DNA of 64,000 bases from Devosia aurantiaca. Its GTDB lineage: Bacteria > Pseudomonadota > Alphaproteobacteria > Rhizobiales > Devosiaceae. Each line of letters begins with the position of its first letter. The stretch's first letter is position 1. Below the pieces are notes generated by a model that was given only the letters and a program-made list of their open reading frames with translations, ran no database searches and was not told the DNA's origin. The position numbers were made by a program, and so were the translations under genes. Below are positions 55,937 to 62,816 of the stretch, piece after piece. The stretch spans positions 283,385 to 347,384 of the forward strand of contig NZ_JAALFG010000004.1 in assembly GCF_011058215.1 (NCBI RefSeq), given 5' to 3'.

Positions 55937-57159
55937 GCTGCGCCTCCAAAAAGCAGCGGCTGGATCGACCCATCCTGAAATACAGTGTCGAGCCATGCCT
56001 CTGCCGACGGCTCATCTCCATCCCAGCCATTTGGCCAGGTTTGATTGGCGATTAGCTCTCGGATACGCGCCTCTTCCTCTCCGTTGATAAGGTCGATCGG
56101 CGGCCGGCCGAGACGATGTGCGGACGCATTACATTCCGCCTGGATCGAAAGAACGCGGTCGAGTCCCATCAGGCGGGCTTCGAATGTCAGCGGGCCCATG
56201 CGCTGCGGGTTCGCCGCGATCGAACCGTCCTTGAGGCGCTCAGCGCCTTCCTTGCGGATTCGGTTACGCGGCTCGCGCAGTTCACGATACAGCGGCTTGA
56301 GACCCTTCAGGGGCGCAAGGTATGCCCAGGAAGGGGTGGCGATCACTGTGTCCAGGGCTTTGTCCTGATCTGTTAGGGGGCAGCCGATGCATCCGGTGCG
56401 GGTGTTGATCTCGGCCGCTTCCTCACCACCATATGCATCTGCGACGTCGGCAGTGGCCCAAGCGCCATAAGCTTCGGTCGGCGCAAATATGCGAAGCCAA
56501 TCCCATACGTTGCAGACCCGCCAGTGTAGTAGCGGCGCCAGTGTGGCCACTCGACCGCGAATGCCCTTCGCGTTTGGCAGTACCTGCTGATACCAGCCCT
56601 GGCCGCACTCAGCGCCGTCTTTAGAGCAGCTCATGACTATGCGCTGATCGCGGATCGCGCTTTCGCCCTGACGAACGCCTGTAATCATCAGAACATTGCC
56701 GTCGAGCTCGTCGATGCGTGCGGCGAGCGCCTCGGTCATGGGGTCGACTTTGATCTGCCGAGTGCACCAGCGGAGCGTGTTGTTGTTTGGAGGCGGCACG
56801 CCGCGGCCAAGGATGTAGACCATGAAGCGCTTGTCGAGCGGTGCACGAACGACTTCAACATGGATCCCTCGGTCGCGGAGCTGCTGCATCACGCGTTCGG
56901 CGGCTATGGCGAGCGGCGGAAGCTCTTGCCGAGTGTCGGCGTAGAAGACCGACAGCGACTTTGGCCGCTCAAGCAGGCCAACATCAAGCAAGTGAGCGAT
57001 GACGGTCAGTGTGGCCGAGCTGTCTTTACCACCAGAGTATGCAATGGCCCAATGGTCGTGCGACGAGCCATAGGCCCGCATCGACGTAAGCGTCATCTCC
57101 ATGGCGTCGTCGTAACTAAGCCGCTGGGATCCGCCAAAGAGGGTGGGTTGAAAGCTCAT
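55933..57159 (-). CDS. PAPS reductase / DndC-like adenine-nucleotide alpha-hydrolase with Cys cluster
   Basis: 408 residues. PP-loop AYSGGKDSSATLTVIAHLL, then YADTRQELPPLAI, PLDKRFMVYILGRGVPPPNN, LRWCTRQIKVDPM and ITGVRQGESAIRDQRI; a Cys pair in SCSKDGAECGQGW; WRVCNVWDWLRIF; and GCIGCPLTDQDKALD. The LRWCT...ES..R and C..C.....DK order resembles DndC, the 4Fe-4S PAPS-reductase-family subunit of DNA phosphorothioation, but the other Dnd subunits are absent. Could perform sulfur transfer to nucleic acid or nucleotide, or act in defence or anti-defence. Diverges from an SRA-HNH nuclease gene 74 bases away. Confidence 0.82.
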   Translation of the reverse strand: MSFQPTLFGGSQRLSYDDAMEMTLTSMRAYGSSHDHWAIAYSGGKDSSATLTVIAHLLDVGLLERPKSLSVFYADTRQELPPLAIAAERVMQQLRDRGIHVEVVRAPLDKRFMVYILGRGVPPPNNNTLRWCTRQIKVDPMTEALAARIDELDGNVLMITGVRQGESAIRDQRIVMSCSKDGAECGQGWYQQVLPNAKGIRGRVATLAPLLHWRVCNVWDWLRIFAPTEAYGAWATADVADAYGGEEAAEINTRTGCIGCPLTDQDKALDTVIATPSWAYLAPLKGLKPLYRELREPRNRIRKEGAERLKDGSIAANPQRMGPLTFEARLMGLDRVLSIQAECNASAHRLGRPPIDLINGEEEARIRELIANQTWPNGWDGDEPSAEAWLDTVFQDGSIQPLLFGGAA

Positions 57160-57233
57160 GCCTCCGGCTCCCAGAGTAGCGAATCCCTCAGCTGCTCATT
57201 ATCGTTTTCGAATGAAGGCTTGGGGGAGCTGCG

Positions 57234-58046
57234 GTGAGCTACGGTTTCGAGAAGGGGCGCTCCTACAATAGACGCCAGGATATTCACGCGCGGTTCGGCG
57301 GGAGTCAGCAGTCGGGCATCATCCCTGCGCCTGCTCACAATGTCATCTTCATCATGTCTGGGGCTCGCGGCCCCGAATACGGTTACGACGACGAAGTCTT
57401 GGAAGACGGTACCGTCCTCTACTTCGGTGAGGGGCAGCGCGGCCACCAGCAATACATCCGCGGTAACAGGGCCATCGGCGATCATGCGGCCGATGGTCGG
57501 TCGTTGCTGCTGTTTCACAAGCGCTATCCGCAGCGCGATATCATCTTTGTGGGCGAGATGGTTTGCGAGAGTTTCGAGTGGCGACAGGGTCGGGATGCTG
57601 ATGGCGCTATGCGGCAGGTCATCGTCTTTCACCTCCGCCACATCGACAGCATTGTTGAGCAAGTTGAAGCAACGGCGCCGATCCTTGATGACCTGGGAGC
57701 CCTTCGAGCGCTTGCCTATGCCGCTGCGGGAGTTCGCGAGCCCATGACGGGAAATAAGCCGCGCACGATTTACGAGCGGAGCGCCGACGTTCGGAACTAT
57801 GTGTTGGCCCGAGCCCGTGGGACTTGTGAAGGTTGCGGTGCACCTGCACCGTTCGTGCGGCGTGATGGCAGCCACTATCTGGAGCCGCACCACATTAGAC
57901 GTGTCAGCGACGGTGGCCCCGATCACCCAGCGTTCGTGATTGGGCTCTGTCCGAACTGCCACAGGCGTGTGCACGCCGGCATCGACGGAGCCAGCTACAA
58001 CACAAGCCTTCTTGCCCGGATGCCAGCTATCGAAACGAAGCTTTGA
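57234..58046 (+). CDS. SRA-like domain - HNH endonuclease (ScoMcrA-type modification-dependent restriction nuclease)
   Basis: 270 residues. The N-terminal SRA-like domain has FEKGRSYNRRQDIHARFGGSQQSGI, YGYDDEVLEDGTVLYFGEGQRGHQQYIRGNRAIGDHAADGRSLLLF and DIIFVGEMVC; the C-terminal HNH has CEGCGAPAPFVRRDGSHYLEPHHIRRVSDGGPDHPAFVIGLCPNCHRRVH with two zinc-type Cys pairs. Family members cut DNA with modified bases; Streptomyces ScoMcrA recognises methylated and phosphorothioated DNA. GTG start with GGGGGAG upstream. It is the only plus-strand gene inside a leftward operon, so it behaves like an inserted moron. Confidence 0.85.
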   Translation: MSYGFEKGRSYNRRQDIHARFGGSQQSGIIPAPAHNVIFIMSGARGPEYGYDDEVLEDGTVLYFGEGQRGHQQYIRGNRAIGDHAADGRSLLLFHKRYPQRDIIFVGEMVCESFEWRQGRDADGAMRQVIVFHLRHIDSIVEQVEATAPILDDLGALRALAYAAAGVREPMTGNKPRTIYERSADVRNYVLARARGTCEGCGAPAPFVRRDGSHYLEPHHIRRVSDGGPDHPAFVIGLCPNCHRRVHAGIDGASYNTSLLARMPAIETKL

Positions 58047-58057
58047 ATTCGATGCCA

Positions 58058-58204
58058 TCACGCTGCCTTTCTCGGTTCAACAGCCCGGTCAGAAGAGGAG
58101 AGAACAGGCTTCTCAATCCATCCTTTGCCCGAGCGGGTGCGGATCATCTGGACGGTGATCCAGTTGCCTTCGGCGTCCATCATGGCTTTCAGCTCGGGGT
58201 TCAT
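58058..58204 (-). CDS. 48-residue hypothetical protein in the leftward early operon
   Basis: MNPELKAMMDAEGNWITVQMIRTRSGKGWIEK..., ending RAVEPRKAA. Its ATG overlaps the upstream gene's stop (ATGA at 58201-58204). No family recognised; called from the overlap chain rather than conservation. Confidence 0.5.
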   Translation of the reverse strand: MNPELKAMMDAEGNWITVQMIRTRSGKGWIEKPVLSSSDRAVEPRKAA

Positions 58205-58494
58205 GCCGAAATCCTCAGCACCGTGGCTTCGCTGATCGACTTCTGATCGTCGACTTCCGGCGTCTGCTCAAAGTTCGGGCAGGCATAGTTTGTCAGCACT
58301 AGACCGCGTGGCTGGTGGACGTTCTCACAGTAGCCCGCACCCAAAGCCTTGAAGTGCTGACCGCCCGGCCCGCTAAATCCGTCCCAGCCCTTAGACTGCA
58401 CCAGAATGCCCAGGCGCCCACCTGGCGGCGTCTTGCCTTCCTTGAACCAACGGCATTTGCTGCAGGTCGGCGCTGAAATGTCGGCCATCATCAT
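58201..58494 (-). CDS. small Cys-rich zinc-ribbon-like phage protein
   Basis: 97 residues. CSKCRWFKEG and later GYCENVHQPRGLVLTNYACPNFEQ provide four Cys arranged as two pairs, suggesting one zinc site. Two further ATGs follow the first at 58494. Start at 58494 overlaps the stop of the preceding micro-gene (ATGA). Unassigned. Confidence 0.65.
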   Translation of the reverse strand: MMMADISAPTCSKCRWFKEGKTPPGGRLGILVQSKGWDGFSGPGGQHFKALGAGYCENVHQPRGLVLTNYACPNFEQTPEVDDQKSISEATVLRISA

Positions 58495-58601
58495 AACCCC
58501 CACCAGCTGGGCATGGGCGTATCGGCGCGCATCCAGGTTGCAAGAGCGATGGCCAAGGCGAACCAAGCAGCGGAGAGGGTGATCTCAAGTGCGGGGTTCA
58601 T
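58491..58601 (-). CDS. 36-residue single-helix membrane peptide
   Basis: NPALEITLSAAWFALAIALATW forms one transmembrane helix, with a short tail RADTPMPSWWGL. Four-base ATGA overlaps at both ends (58491-58494 and 58598-58601) are the evidence that it is a real gene. Confidence 0.55.
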   Translation of the reverse strand: MNPALEITLSAAWFALAIALATWMRADTPMPSWWGL

Positions 58602-58822
58602 GCTGGGCCTCCAACATGCGAAAGCGCGATGCTTCCGGCTCCAGCAACCCAAACAACCGGGGTGTGGCCTCCCATGACGTCCGCTGGAAAACGGATGACA
58701 CCTTCATGGGTCGGGTTGCCTTCACGCGGGCCGGTCCAGAACTTAATCGACTGGCCGACTGCGTAGCGTGCGTTGAAATCTGCGCACTGCTTCTGCATGG
58801 ATTTGAGGTGGCGCTGTTTCAT
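58598..58822 (-). CDS. 74-residue hypothetical early phage protein
   Basis: From ATG 58822: MKQRHLKSMQKQCADFNARYAVGQSIKFW, then GVIRFPADVMGGHTPVVWVAGAGSIALSHV, which looks like a small beta barrel. Such small phage proteins often bind nucleic acid. Chained by ATGA overlaps on both sides. Confidence 0.6.
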   Translation of the reverse strand: MKQRHLKSMQKQCADFNARYAVGQSIKFWTGPREGNPTHEGVIRFPADVMGGHTPVVWVAGAGSIALSHVGGPA

Positions 58823-59091
58823 TCCCCGCTCTCCCCAAAAGGAACATCGTCCATGGCCGTATCGCCTTCGACGGCAATGCGGGCTTCGGTGTCGACGATG
58901 GCTTCGAGAAGTCTGGATTGAGTGACCGCAGGAGCGTTCCAACGGGCTTCCGCCTCGTCGAAGATGCGATCCATCTCGGCGCGCTGTTCGGGCGTAGGCC
59001 GCTTGCGCTCCCGCGGCTTACGCGGCCGGGCATAGATGCTGTTGTTGGTCCAGTCGTCACGCTGGCGCTTAAGGCCCTTGGTATCGACCAT
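58819..59091 (-). CDS. 90-residue hypothetical early phage protein, charged
   Basis: Basic, Arg/Pro-rich N-terminus (RKPRERKRPTPEQRAEMDRIFDEAEARW), then an acidic tail (VEGDTAMDDVPFGESGE). No family recognised. Overlaps the next gene by four bases. Confidence 0.55.
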   Translation of the reverse strand: MVDTKGLKRQRDDWTNNSIYARPRKPRERKRPTPEQRAEMDRIFDEAEARWNAPAVTQSRLLEAIVDTEARIAVEGDTAMDDVPFGESGE

Positions 59092-59149
59092 GATGAAATC
59101 TCCTGATCTTTCATTGACCAGCCCCGCTGCGAGGCTGGCTGATGAAGGG

Positions 59150-59395
59150 TCAGGCGGCGATCAGCTCTTCGGATGTGCAGTCTTCGTAGTGCACAGGGAA
59201 TGAGGTCGTGTGCGCGTCTATCCAGTCGCAAAGATCAACGGAGCGGTCGCGCATCAGCCACTCATGGCGCTGCCAGAAGCGACGGCCATCGGTCTGCATC
59301 CAAATCCGGTAGGCGGAAACTTTGCTGTTTGCCCATGCTGGCTTGTCGGTGACGTGAACCCAGGGTGTGCGCTTCGTCTGCATTTCCATCTCCAT
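59150..59395 (-). CDS. 81-residue hypothetical, first gene of the leftward early operon
   Basis: MQTKRTPWVHVTDKPAWANSKVSAYRIWMQTDGRRFWQRHEWLMRDRSVDLCDWID..., Trp-rich. It begins just left of the two-operator cluster at 59434-59478, so it is the promoter-proximal leftward gene. Alternative ATGs in MEMEMQTK (59395, 59389, 59383). Unassigned. Confidence 0.6.
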   Translation of the reverse strand: MEMEMQTKRTPWVHVTDKPAWANSKVSAYRIWMQTDGRRFWQRHEWLMRDRSVDLCDWIDAHTTSFPVHYEDCTSEELIAA

Positions 59396-59433
59396 AGAGG
59401 CGCTCGCCTCGTGATCTGATGGAGAGACTATGC

Positions 59434-59449
59434 GTTGGAAACTTCCAAC
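59434..59449. promoter_or_regulatory. phage repressor operator, left cluster site 1
   Basis: GTTGGAA-AC-TTCCAAC, same 7-base arms as the right-cluster sites at 61894-61951. It lies 39 bases before the leftward gene start. Confidence 0.75.
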
Positions 59450-59464
59450 TAGTCAAGTAGGAAA

Positions 59465-59478
59465 TTGGAAGCTTCCAA
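59465..59478. promoter_or_regulatory. phage repressor operator, left cluster site 2
   Basis: TTGGAAGCTTCCAA, a perfect 14-base palindrome. The centre is 30 bp from left site 1. Confidence 0.75.
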
Positions 59479-59548
59479 CTTCTGGTTGATTGAAGCACGG
59501 TTGCTGCTATTGTGGCGTCAGCAACAGCGAAGGGGTCAGCTCCGTTTT

Positions 59549-59563
59549 GTTCTTGTTCTGTTC
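59549..59563. promoter_or_regulatory. SOS (LexA) box, GTTC-N7-GTTC
   Basis: GTTC-TTGTTCT-GTTC, an exact match to the alphaproteobacterial LexA consensus, 54 bases before the DUF5131 gene start. It suggests DNA-damage-inducible expression of the three-Cys-motif gene. Confidence 0.65.
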
Positions 59564-59617
59564 ATGTAAAACGGATTGTTAATAGCCCGAGCCGATCCTG
59601 TGGCGTAGGAGATTCGC

Positions 59618-60373
59618 ATGGCTGACACATCGATCGAGTGGACAGATTCAACATGGAACCCAGTGGCAGGGTGCACAATCCTGACCGCCGGCTGTACCAA
59701 CTGCTACGCCATGAGAATGGCGGCACGGCTGGAAGCCATGGGCCAAGACAAATATGCTGGAACAACCCGCAAGAGCGGTGGTCGCGCTAAGTGGACCGGC
59801 CACATCGCTCTGGATCGCAAGGCATTATCAGTGCCTCAGACCTGGTCGAAGCCGCGCCGGGTGTTCGTAAATTCGATGTCAGACCTGTTCCACTCAGATG
59901 TTCCCGCTGATTTCATCCGGGACGTTTGGTCGACGATGGCAGCCACGCCTCGTCATACCTACCAAATTCTGACAAAACGCCCCGAGCGAATGGCCGAGGT
60001 TTTAAGCCGGGTGGACTTCCCGGTGTTGCAAAACGTGTGGCTTGGAACAAGCGTGGAAGACGGGCGCGTGCTCCACCGGCTCGACGAATTGCGCAAGGTT
60101 CCTGCCGCCATTCGCTTCGTATCGTTTGAGCCCTTGATCGGGTCAGTGGCTGGCGCCGAGCTACACGATGTTCATTGGGCGATTGTGGGTGGTGAATCCG
60201 GTCCGAACTCCCGTCCTATGGATCCCGTATGGGTGGACGAAATTGAAACGGCTTGTCGGCGATCCGGTACTGCGTTCTTCTTTAAGCAGTGGGGCGGGCG
60301 CAACAAGAAAGCTACTGGTCGGATGCTTCGCGGCCGGACTTACGATGAGATGCCGGCTTCCGCCCTTGCTTGA
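59618..60373 (+). CDS. phage Gp37/Gp68-family three-Cys-motif protein (DUF5131)
   Basis: 251 residues. N-terminus IEWTDSTWNPVAGCTILTAGCTNCYAMRMA with Cys19, Cys26 and Cys29 (CX6CX2C), FVNSMSDLFHSDVP, YQILTKRPERMAEVL, VWLGTSVED, RFVSFEPLIG, WAIVGGESGPNSRPMDPVWVDEI and FFFKQWGG are all family landmarks. The three-Cys pattern and barrel motifs resemble radical-SAM proteins; the biochemical role is not established. Its usual genomic partner TcmP is the convergent neighbour, overlapping by 62 bases. An SOS box precedes it. Confidence 0.9.
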   Translation: MADTSIEWTDSTWNPVAGCTILTAGCTNCYAMRMAARLEAMGQDKYAGTTRKSGGRAKWTGHIALDRKALSVPQTWSKPRRVFVNSMSDLFHSDVPADFIRDVWSTMAATPRHTYQILTKRPERMAEVLSRVDFPVLQNVWLGTSVEDGRVLHRLDELRKVPAAIRFVSFEPLIGSVAGAELHDVHWAIVGGESGPNSRPMDPVWVDEIETACRRSGTAFFFKQWGGRNKKATGRMLRGRTYDEMPASALA

Positions 60374-61294
60374 CGTACTTCATAAAGCCATCCGCTAGCG
60401 TAGTTGCGGCGGACGATGGGTTGGCTACGCAAAGGAACAGTGAGAACATCTGGCGGTTCGTTGAACGAAGGATGGGCACTGGCTCCGGCACGTAGGCGAA
60501 CTCTTTCTTGAGTTGCTGCCTGAACCACTCCTCGACCTGCTTCGCTGAAGCTGCGCGCTGAAGCTCATCATCTTCACGAACATCAAATATATCGACCCTC
60601 TGGACGGGGTCAGGCTCAGGCAGAGCGTAAAGCTCTCTCCATGCAGTGCTTAGCACTTTGTCGAGCTTAGGTGCCTTTACCCCCACCCCAGAAATGCGAC
60701 GTGCCAGTTGCCGCAGAACGGCTTCAAGGGGGAACAAATACCAGACATCGAGCACTTGGGTTCTGGTGAGTGCCTGTAGGGTGGCCCAATCAACCTCAAG
60801 AGCGTAGGGATCTAAAAAGACCACGCCCCGGCTTCGTGACTTGTCTTTGCGAACCCAAGGCTGTTCGCTGACCATCCGCGTAAGCACAGCGTTAGCCTCC
60901 CCCGAATGACGCTTACAGGGCGAGTGGTTTCCTGCTGCAAGGCCTCTAAAGCGGCGCACCTCTCAGGATGGTTTTCAATGAAGACGAAATGTCCAAAAGG
61001 TGGGTCGACCTGCAGGGCTCGTCTCGCGGACCCGGCGAGCGTTTCCGTGATTGTTTCAATCGGAAGGTTCTCGAACAGACCGCCGATTTCCCGGGTGGCT
61101 TCTCGGTCGCCGGTCCCGGCGAAGGCGTCGATGTACCAAATGTCCATCTCCGCCCAAGTCAACGCCTTGGCGTAGCACTCGAGATAATACTGGACTGCGT
61201 CGAGCTTGACCTCGGTCCATGGGCCGCCGAACACATGCTTTGTCGGCGGCTTCTGGTTCACCTGGGCACCATGCTTTTGACTTTCGCTGCCCAC
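60312..61294 (-). pseudogene. tcmP: three-Cys-motif partner protein TcmP, reading frame broken near 60900
   Basis: About 327 residues after joining. GTG start at 61294; KPPTKHVFGGPWTEVKLDAVQYYLECYAKAL, MDIWYIDAFAGTGDRE (SAM-binding-like loop) and FVFIENHPERCAALEAL precede the break. The other frame gives EANAVLTRMVSEQPW, GVVFLDPYALEVDWATLQAL and VWYLFPL. The break is in a G5 run; six G restores VIRGEANAVL. TcmP proteins occur next to DUF5131 genes in mobile elements and have a methyltransferase-like fold. The start overlaps the repressor's corrected 3' end by 37 bases. Confidence 0.85.
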
Positions 61295-61877
61295 ATGATC
61301 ACTACATCAAAAATCGGGTCTTCCGCGTTTGACAGCAGGTCATAGAGGCCATCCCCTTGGACTTTGCGCGCCGGATTTTCTTGACCAGCACTCGGTCGTC
61401 GGGCAGCCCCACGACGCATAATTGGCCGACGAGATCCTGGGTGATCGGCGATCGGACGTCGTCGTAGTGAACCAACCAGCGTTCAAACAGTGGGCCAAGG
61501 CTCTCGCCTCGTATCTCAACTGCGACAGTTTCAGGTGTGGCGCCATCGGGGGCGGGGACGCGATCGAGCTCACCGTCGCTCAGTGCGTAGAAGTGTGCTT
61601 CAGCGCCGGCACCAACATAGCCGACAACAGGCACAGTGCCTTGCTGGGACTCGTCAGCAGTGTGGTCGATCGGCTCTAGACGACCGGCTGCAAGGGCGCT
61701 GGGGTTCAGTTGGAGTGCGGCCGCCAGCTTGGTGTGGTCGAGCACTCGCTTTTTCTTCCCGATGACAATGTCATTAATGAAACTGCGCTCTAGGCCGTGT
61801 TCCTGAGCAAGCGTGATCGGAGACGGATCGCCCATCTCTTTCAGTCGCTGCACCACTAAAGATCGCAAGTCCCCCAT
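61258..61877 (-). pseudogene. phage repressor, HTH plus S24 (LexA/CI-like) peptidase domain, reading frame broken near 61345
   Basis: About 206 residues after correction. The N-terminal HTH (ITLAQEHGLERSFINDIVIGKKKRVL) is followed by a linker and S24 domain (TVPVVGYVGAGAEAHFY, with Ala-Gly cleavage-like site; EIRGESLGPLFERWLVHYDD with catalytic Ser region; DDRVLVKKIRRAKSKG with Lys). Read directly, the frame ends early at 61302; one extra G in the G4 run restores GLYDLLSNAEDPIFDVVIMWAAKV and a stop at 61258. Likely maintains lysogeny by binding the GTTGGAA-type operators and is cleaved on DNA damage. Confidence 0.87.
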
Positions 61878-61893
61878 GCCGACAGAATAAGGC

Positions 61894-61951
61894 GTTGGAA
61901 GGTTCAAACGCGAATTGGAAGTTTCCCATTGCATCATTGGAAGTTTCCAAC
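61894..61951. promoter_or_regulatory. phage repressor right operator cluster, three sites
   Basis: GTTGGAAGGTTCAAAC (61894-61909), ATTGGAAGTTTCCCAT (61914-61929) and ATTGGAAGTTTCCAAC (61936-61951), spaced 20 and 22 bp centre to centre in the 86-base gap between the divergent repressor and Cro-like genes. The third site matches the TTGGAA-N2-TTCCAA core perfectly; the first two have one changed arm each. Confidence 0.8.
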
Positions 61952-61963
61952 TATCGTTTGTTC

Positions 61964-62203
61964 ATGGAAACAGAACTTGCTTCTAACCTGATCGCCCTTG
62001 GAGAAGCTTTCGGCAAAGCGCGAAAGCTCGAAGAGACCACCGTTGGGCGCCTTTGCGCTTCCGATGGCCGGTTCTTTTCGCGCATCCGGGACGGCAAGAC
62101 CTTCACCGCCAAAAAGTACGATGAAGTCGTTGCCTGGTTCGCCGCCAACTGGCCGGCAGAGGCAGAATGGCCGGAAGCGATCAGTCGGCAGGTGGCCGCA
62201 TGA
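61964..62203 (+). CDS. Cro-like small DNA-binding protein
   Basis: 79 residues from ATG 61964: METELASNLIALGEAFGKARKLEETTVGRLCASDGRFFSRIRDGKTFTAKKYDEVVAWFAANW. A helix-turn-helix centred on TTVGRLCASDGRFFSRI is plausible. First rightward gene beyond the three operators, the position of cro in lambdoid phages. Overlaps the next gene by four bases. Confidence 0.75.
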   Translation: METELASNLIALGEAFGKARKLEETTVGRLCASDGRFFSRIRDGKTFTAKKYDEVVAWFAANWPAEAEWPEAISRQVAA

Positions 62204-62469
62204 TCAACAGCGATCCTATCCGTTCCAAGCTGACCGCCGGCGCTGCCGAGCATGGCGCCAAGAACGAAGCGAAATACTTCCTCATGGCTGGCGGTCGGTA
62301 TCTCAACCAGTCCGGTCAGCATCTGCAGTCCGGTCGGCAATATGCCTGGCAGGGGACAATAGAGCAGGCGCGGAGGTGCCGGTCGTTGTTCGATGCTGCT
62401 GCCGGCTGCCGTGTTATCCCGGTCAATGCCCTCAGCTTCACGCTGCATTCCGTCGAGGAAGCAGCATGA
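62200..62469 (+). CDS. 89-residue hypothetical early phage protein
   Basis: MINSDPIRSKLTAGAAEHGAKNEAKYFLMAGGRYLNQSGQHLQSGRQYAWQGTIEQARRCRSLF..., no family recognised. The ATG overlaps the Cro-like stop (ATGA) and its own stop overlaps the next start. Confidence 0.65.
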   Translation: MINSDPIRSKLTAGAAEHGAKNEAKYFLMAGGRYLNQSGQHLQSGRQYAWQGTIEQARRCRSLFDAAAGCRVIPVNALSFTLHSVEEAA

Positions 62470-62816
62470 GCACCGACATTCCAGAAGCCTACATGGCTCG
62501 GGCCCGATCGTTTGTGGAAGCCCATGATGGTGCCCGCACAGTCAACCTGGTCGCTTTGGCGATCATGGAAACCGAGCAGCGCCATAAGCTGCCGTTGGCC
62601 GGCCTGACATCTCGGCAGGCTCAAGCCCTTAAGTTCATCGACCAATACCAGGCCGAGCATGACTGCTCGCCGAGCTTCGATGAGCTGCGAGAGGCGCTCG
62701 GCCTCGCAGCCAAAAGCGGTGTGCATCGCATCATCAGTCAACTGGTCGATCGTGGCCGACTGGTGCGGATGCCCAATCGTGCGCGCTCGCTGCAGATCGC
62801 TTCGAGGGCCGCCTAA
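62466..62816 (+). CDS. LexA-type winged-helix domain protein (no peptidase domain)
   Basis: 116 residues. LTSRQAQALKFIDQYQAEHDCSPSFDELREALGLAAKSGVHRIISQLVDRGRLVRMPNRARSLQI is a clear LexA N-terminal DNA-binding domain, preceded by a short helical extension. The S24 autoproteolysis domain is missing, so it could be a regulator that binds SOS-type boxes without being cleaved. Starts with an ATGA overlap. Confidence 0.82.
   Translation: MSTDIPEAYMARARSFVEAHDGARTVNLVALAIMETEQRHKLPLAGLTSRQAQALKFIDQYQAEHDCSPSFDELREALGLAAKSGVHRIISQLVDRGRLVRMPNRARSLQIASRAA

Noticed and set aside
57156..58061. 301-residue minus-strand frame opposite the SRA-HNH gene
   Set aside because: No recognisable motif; the plus-strand frame has complete SRA and HNH motifs, so this is antisense shadow coding.
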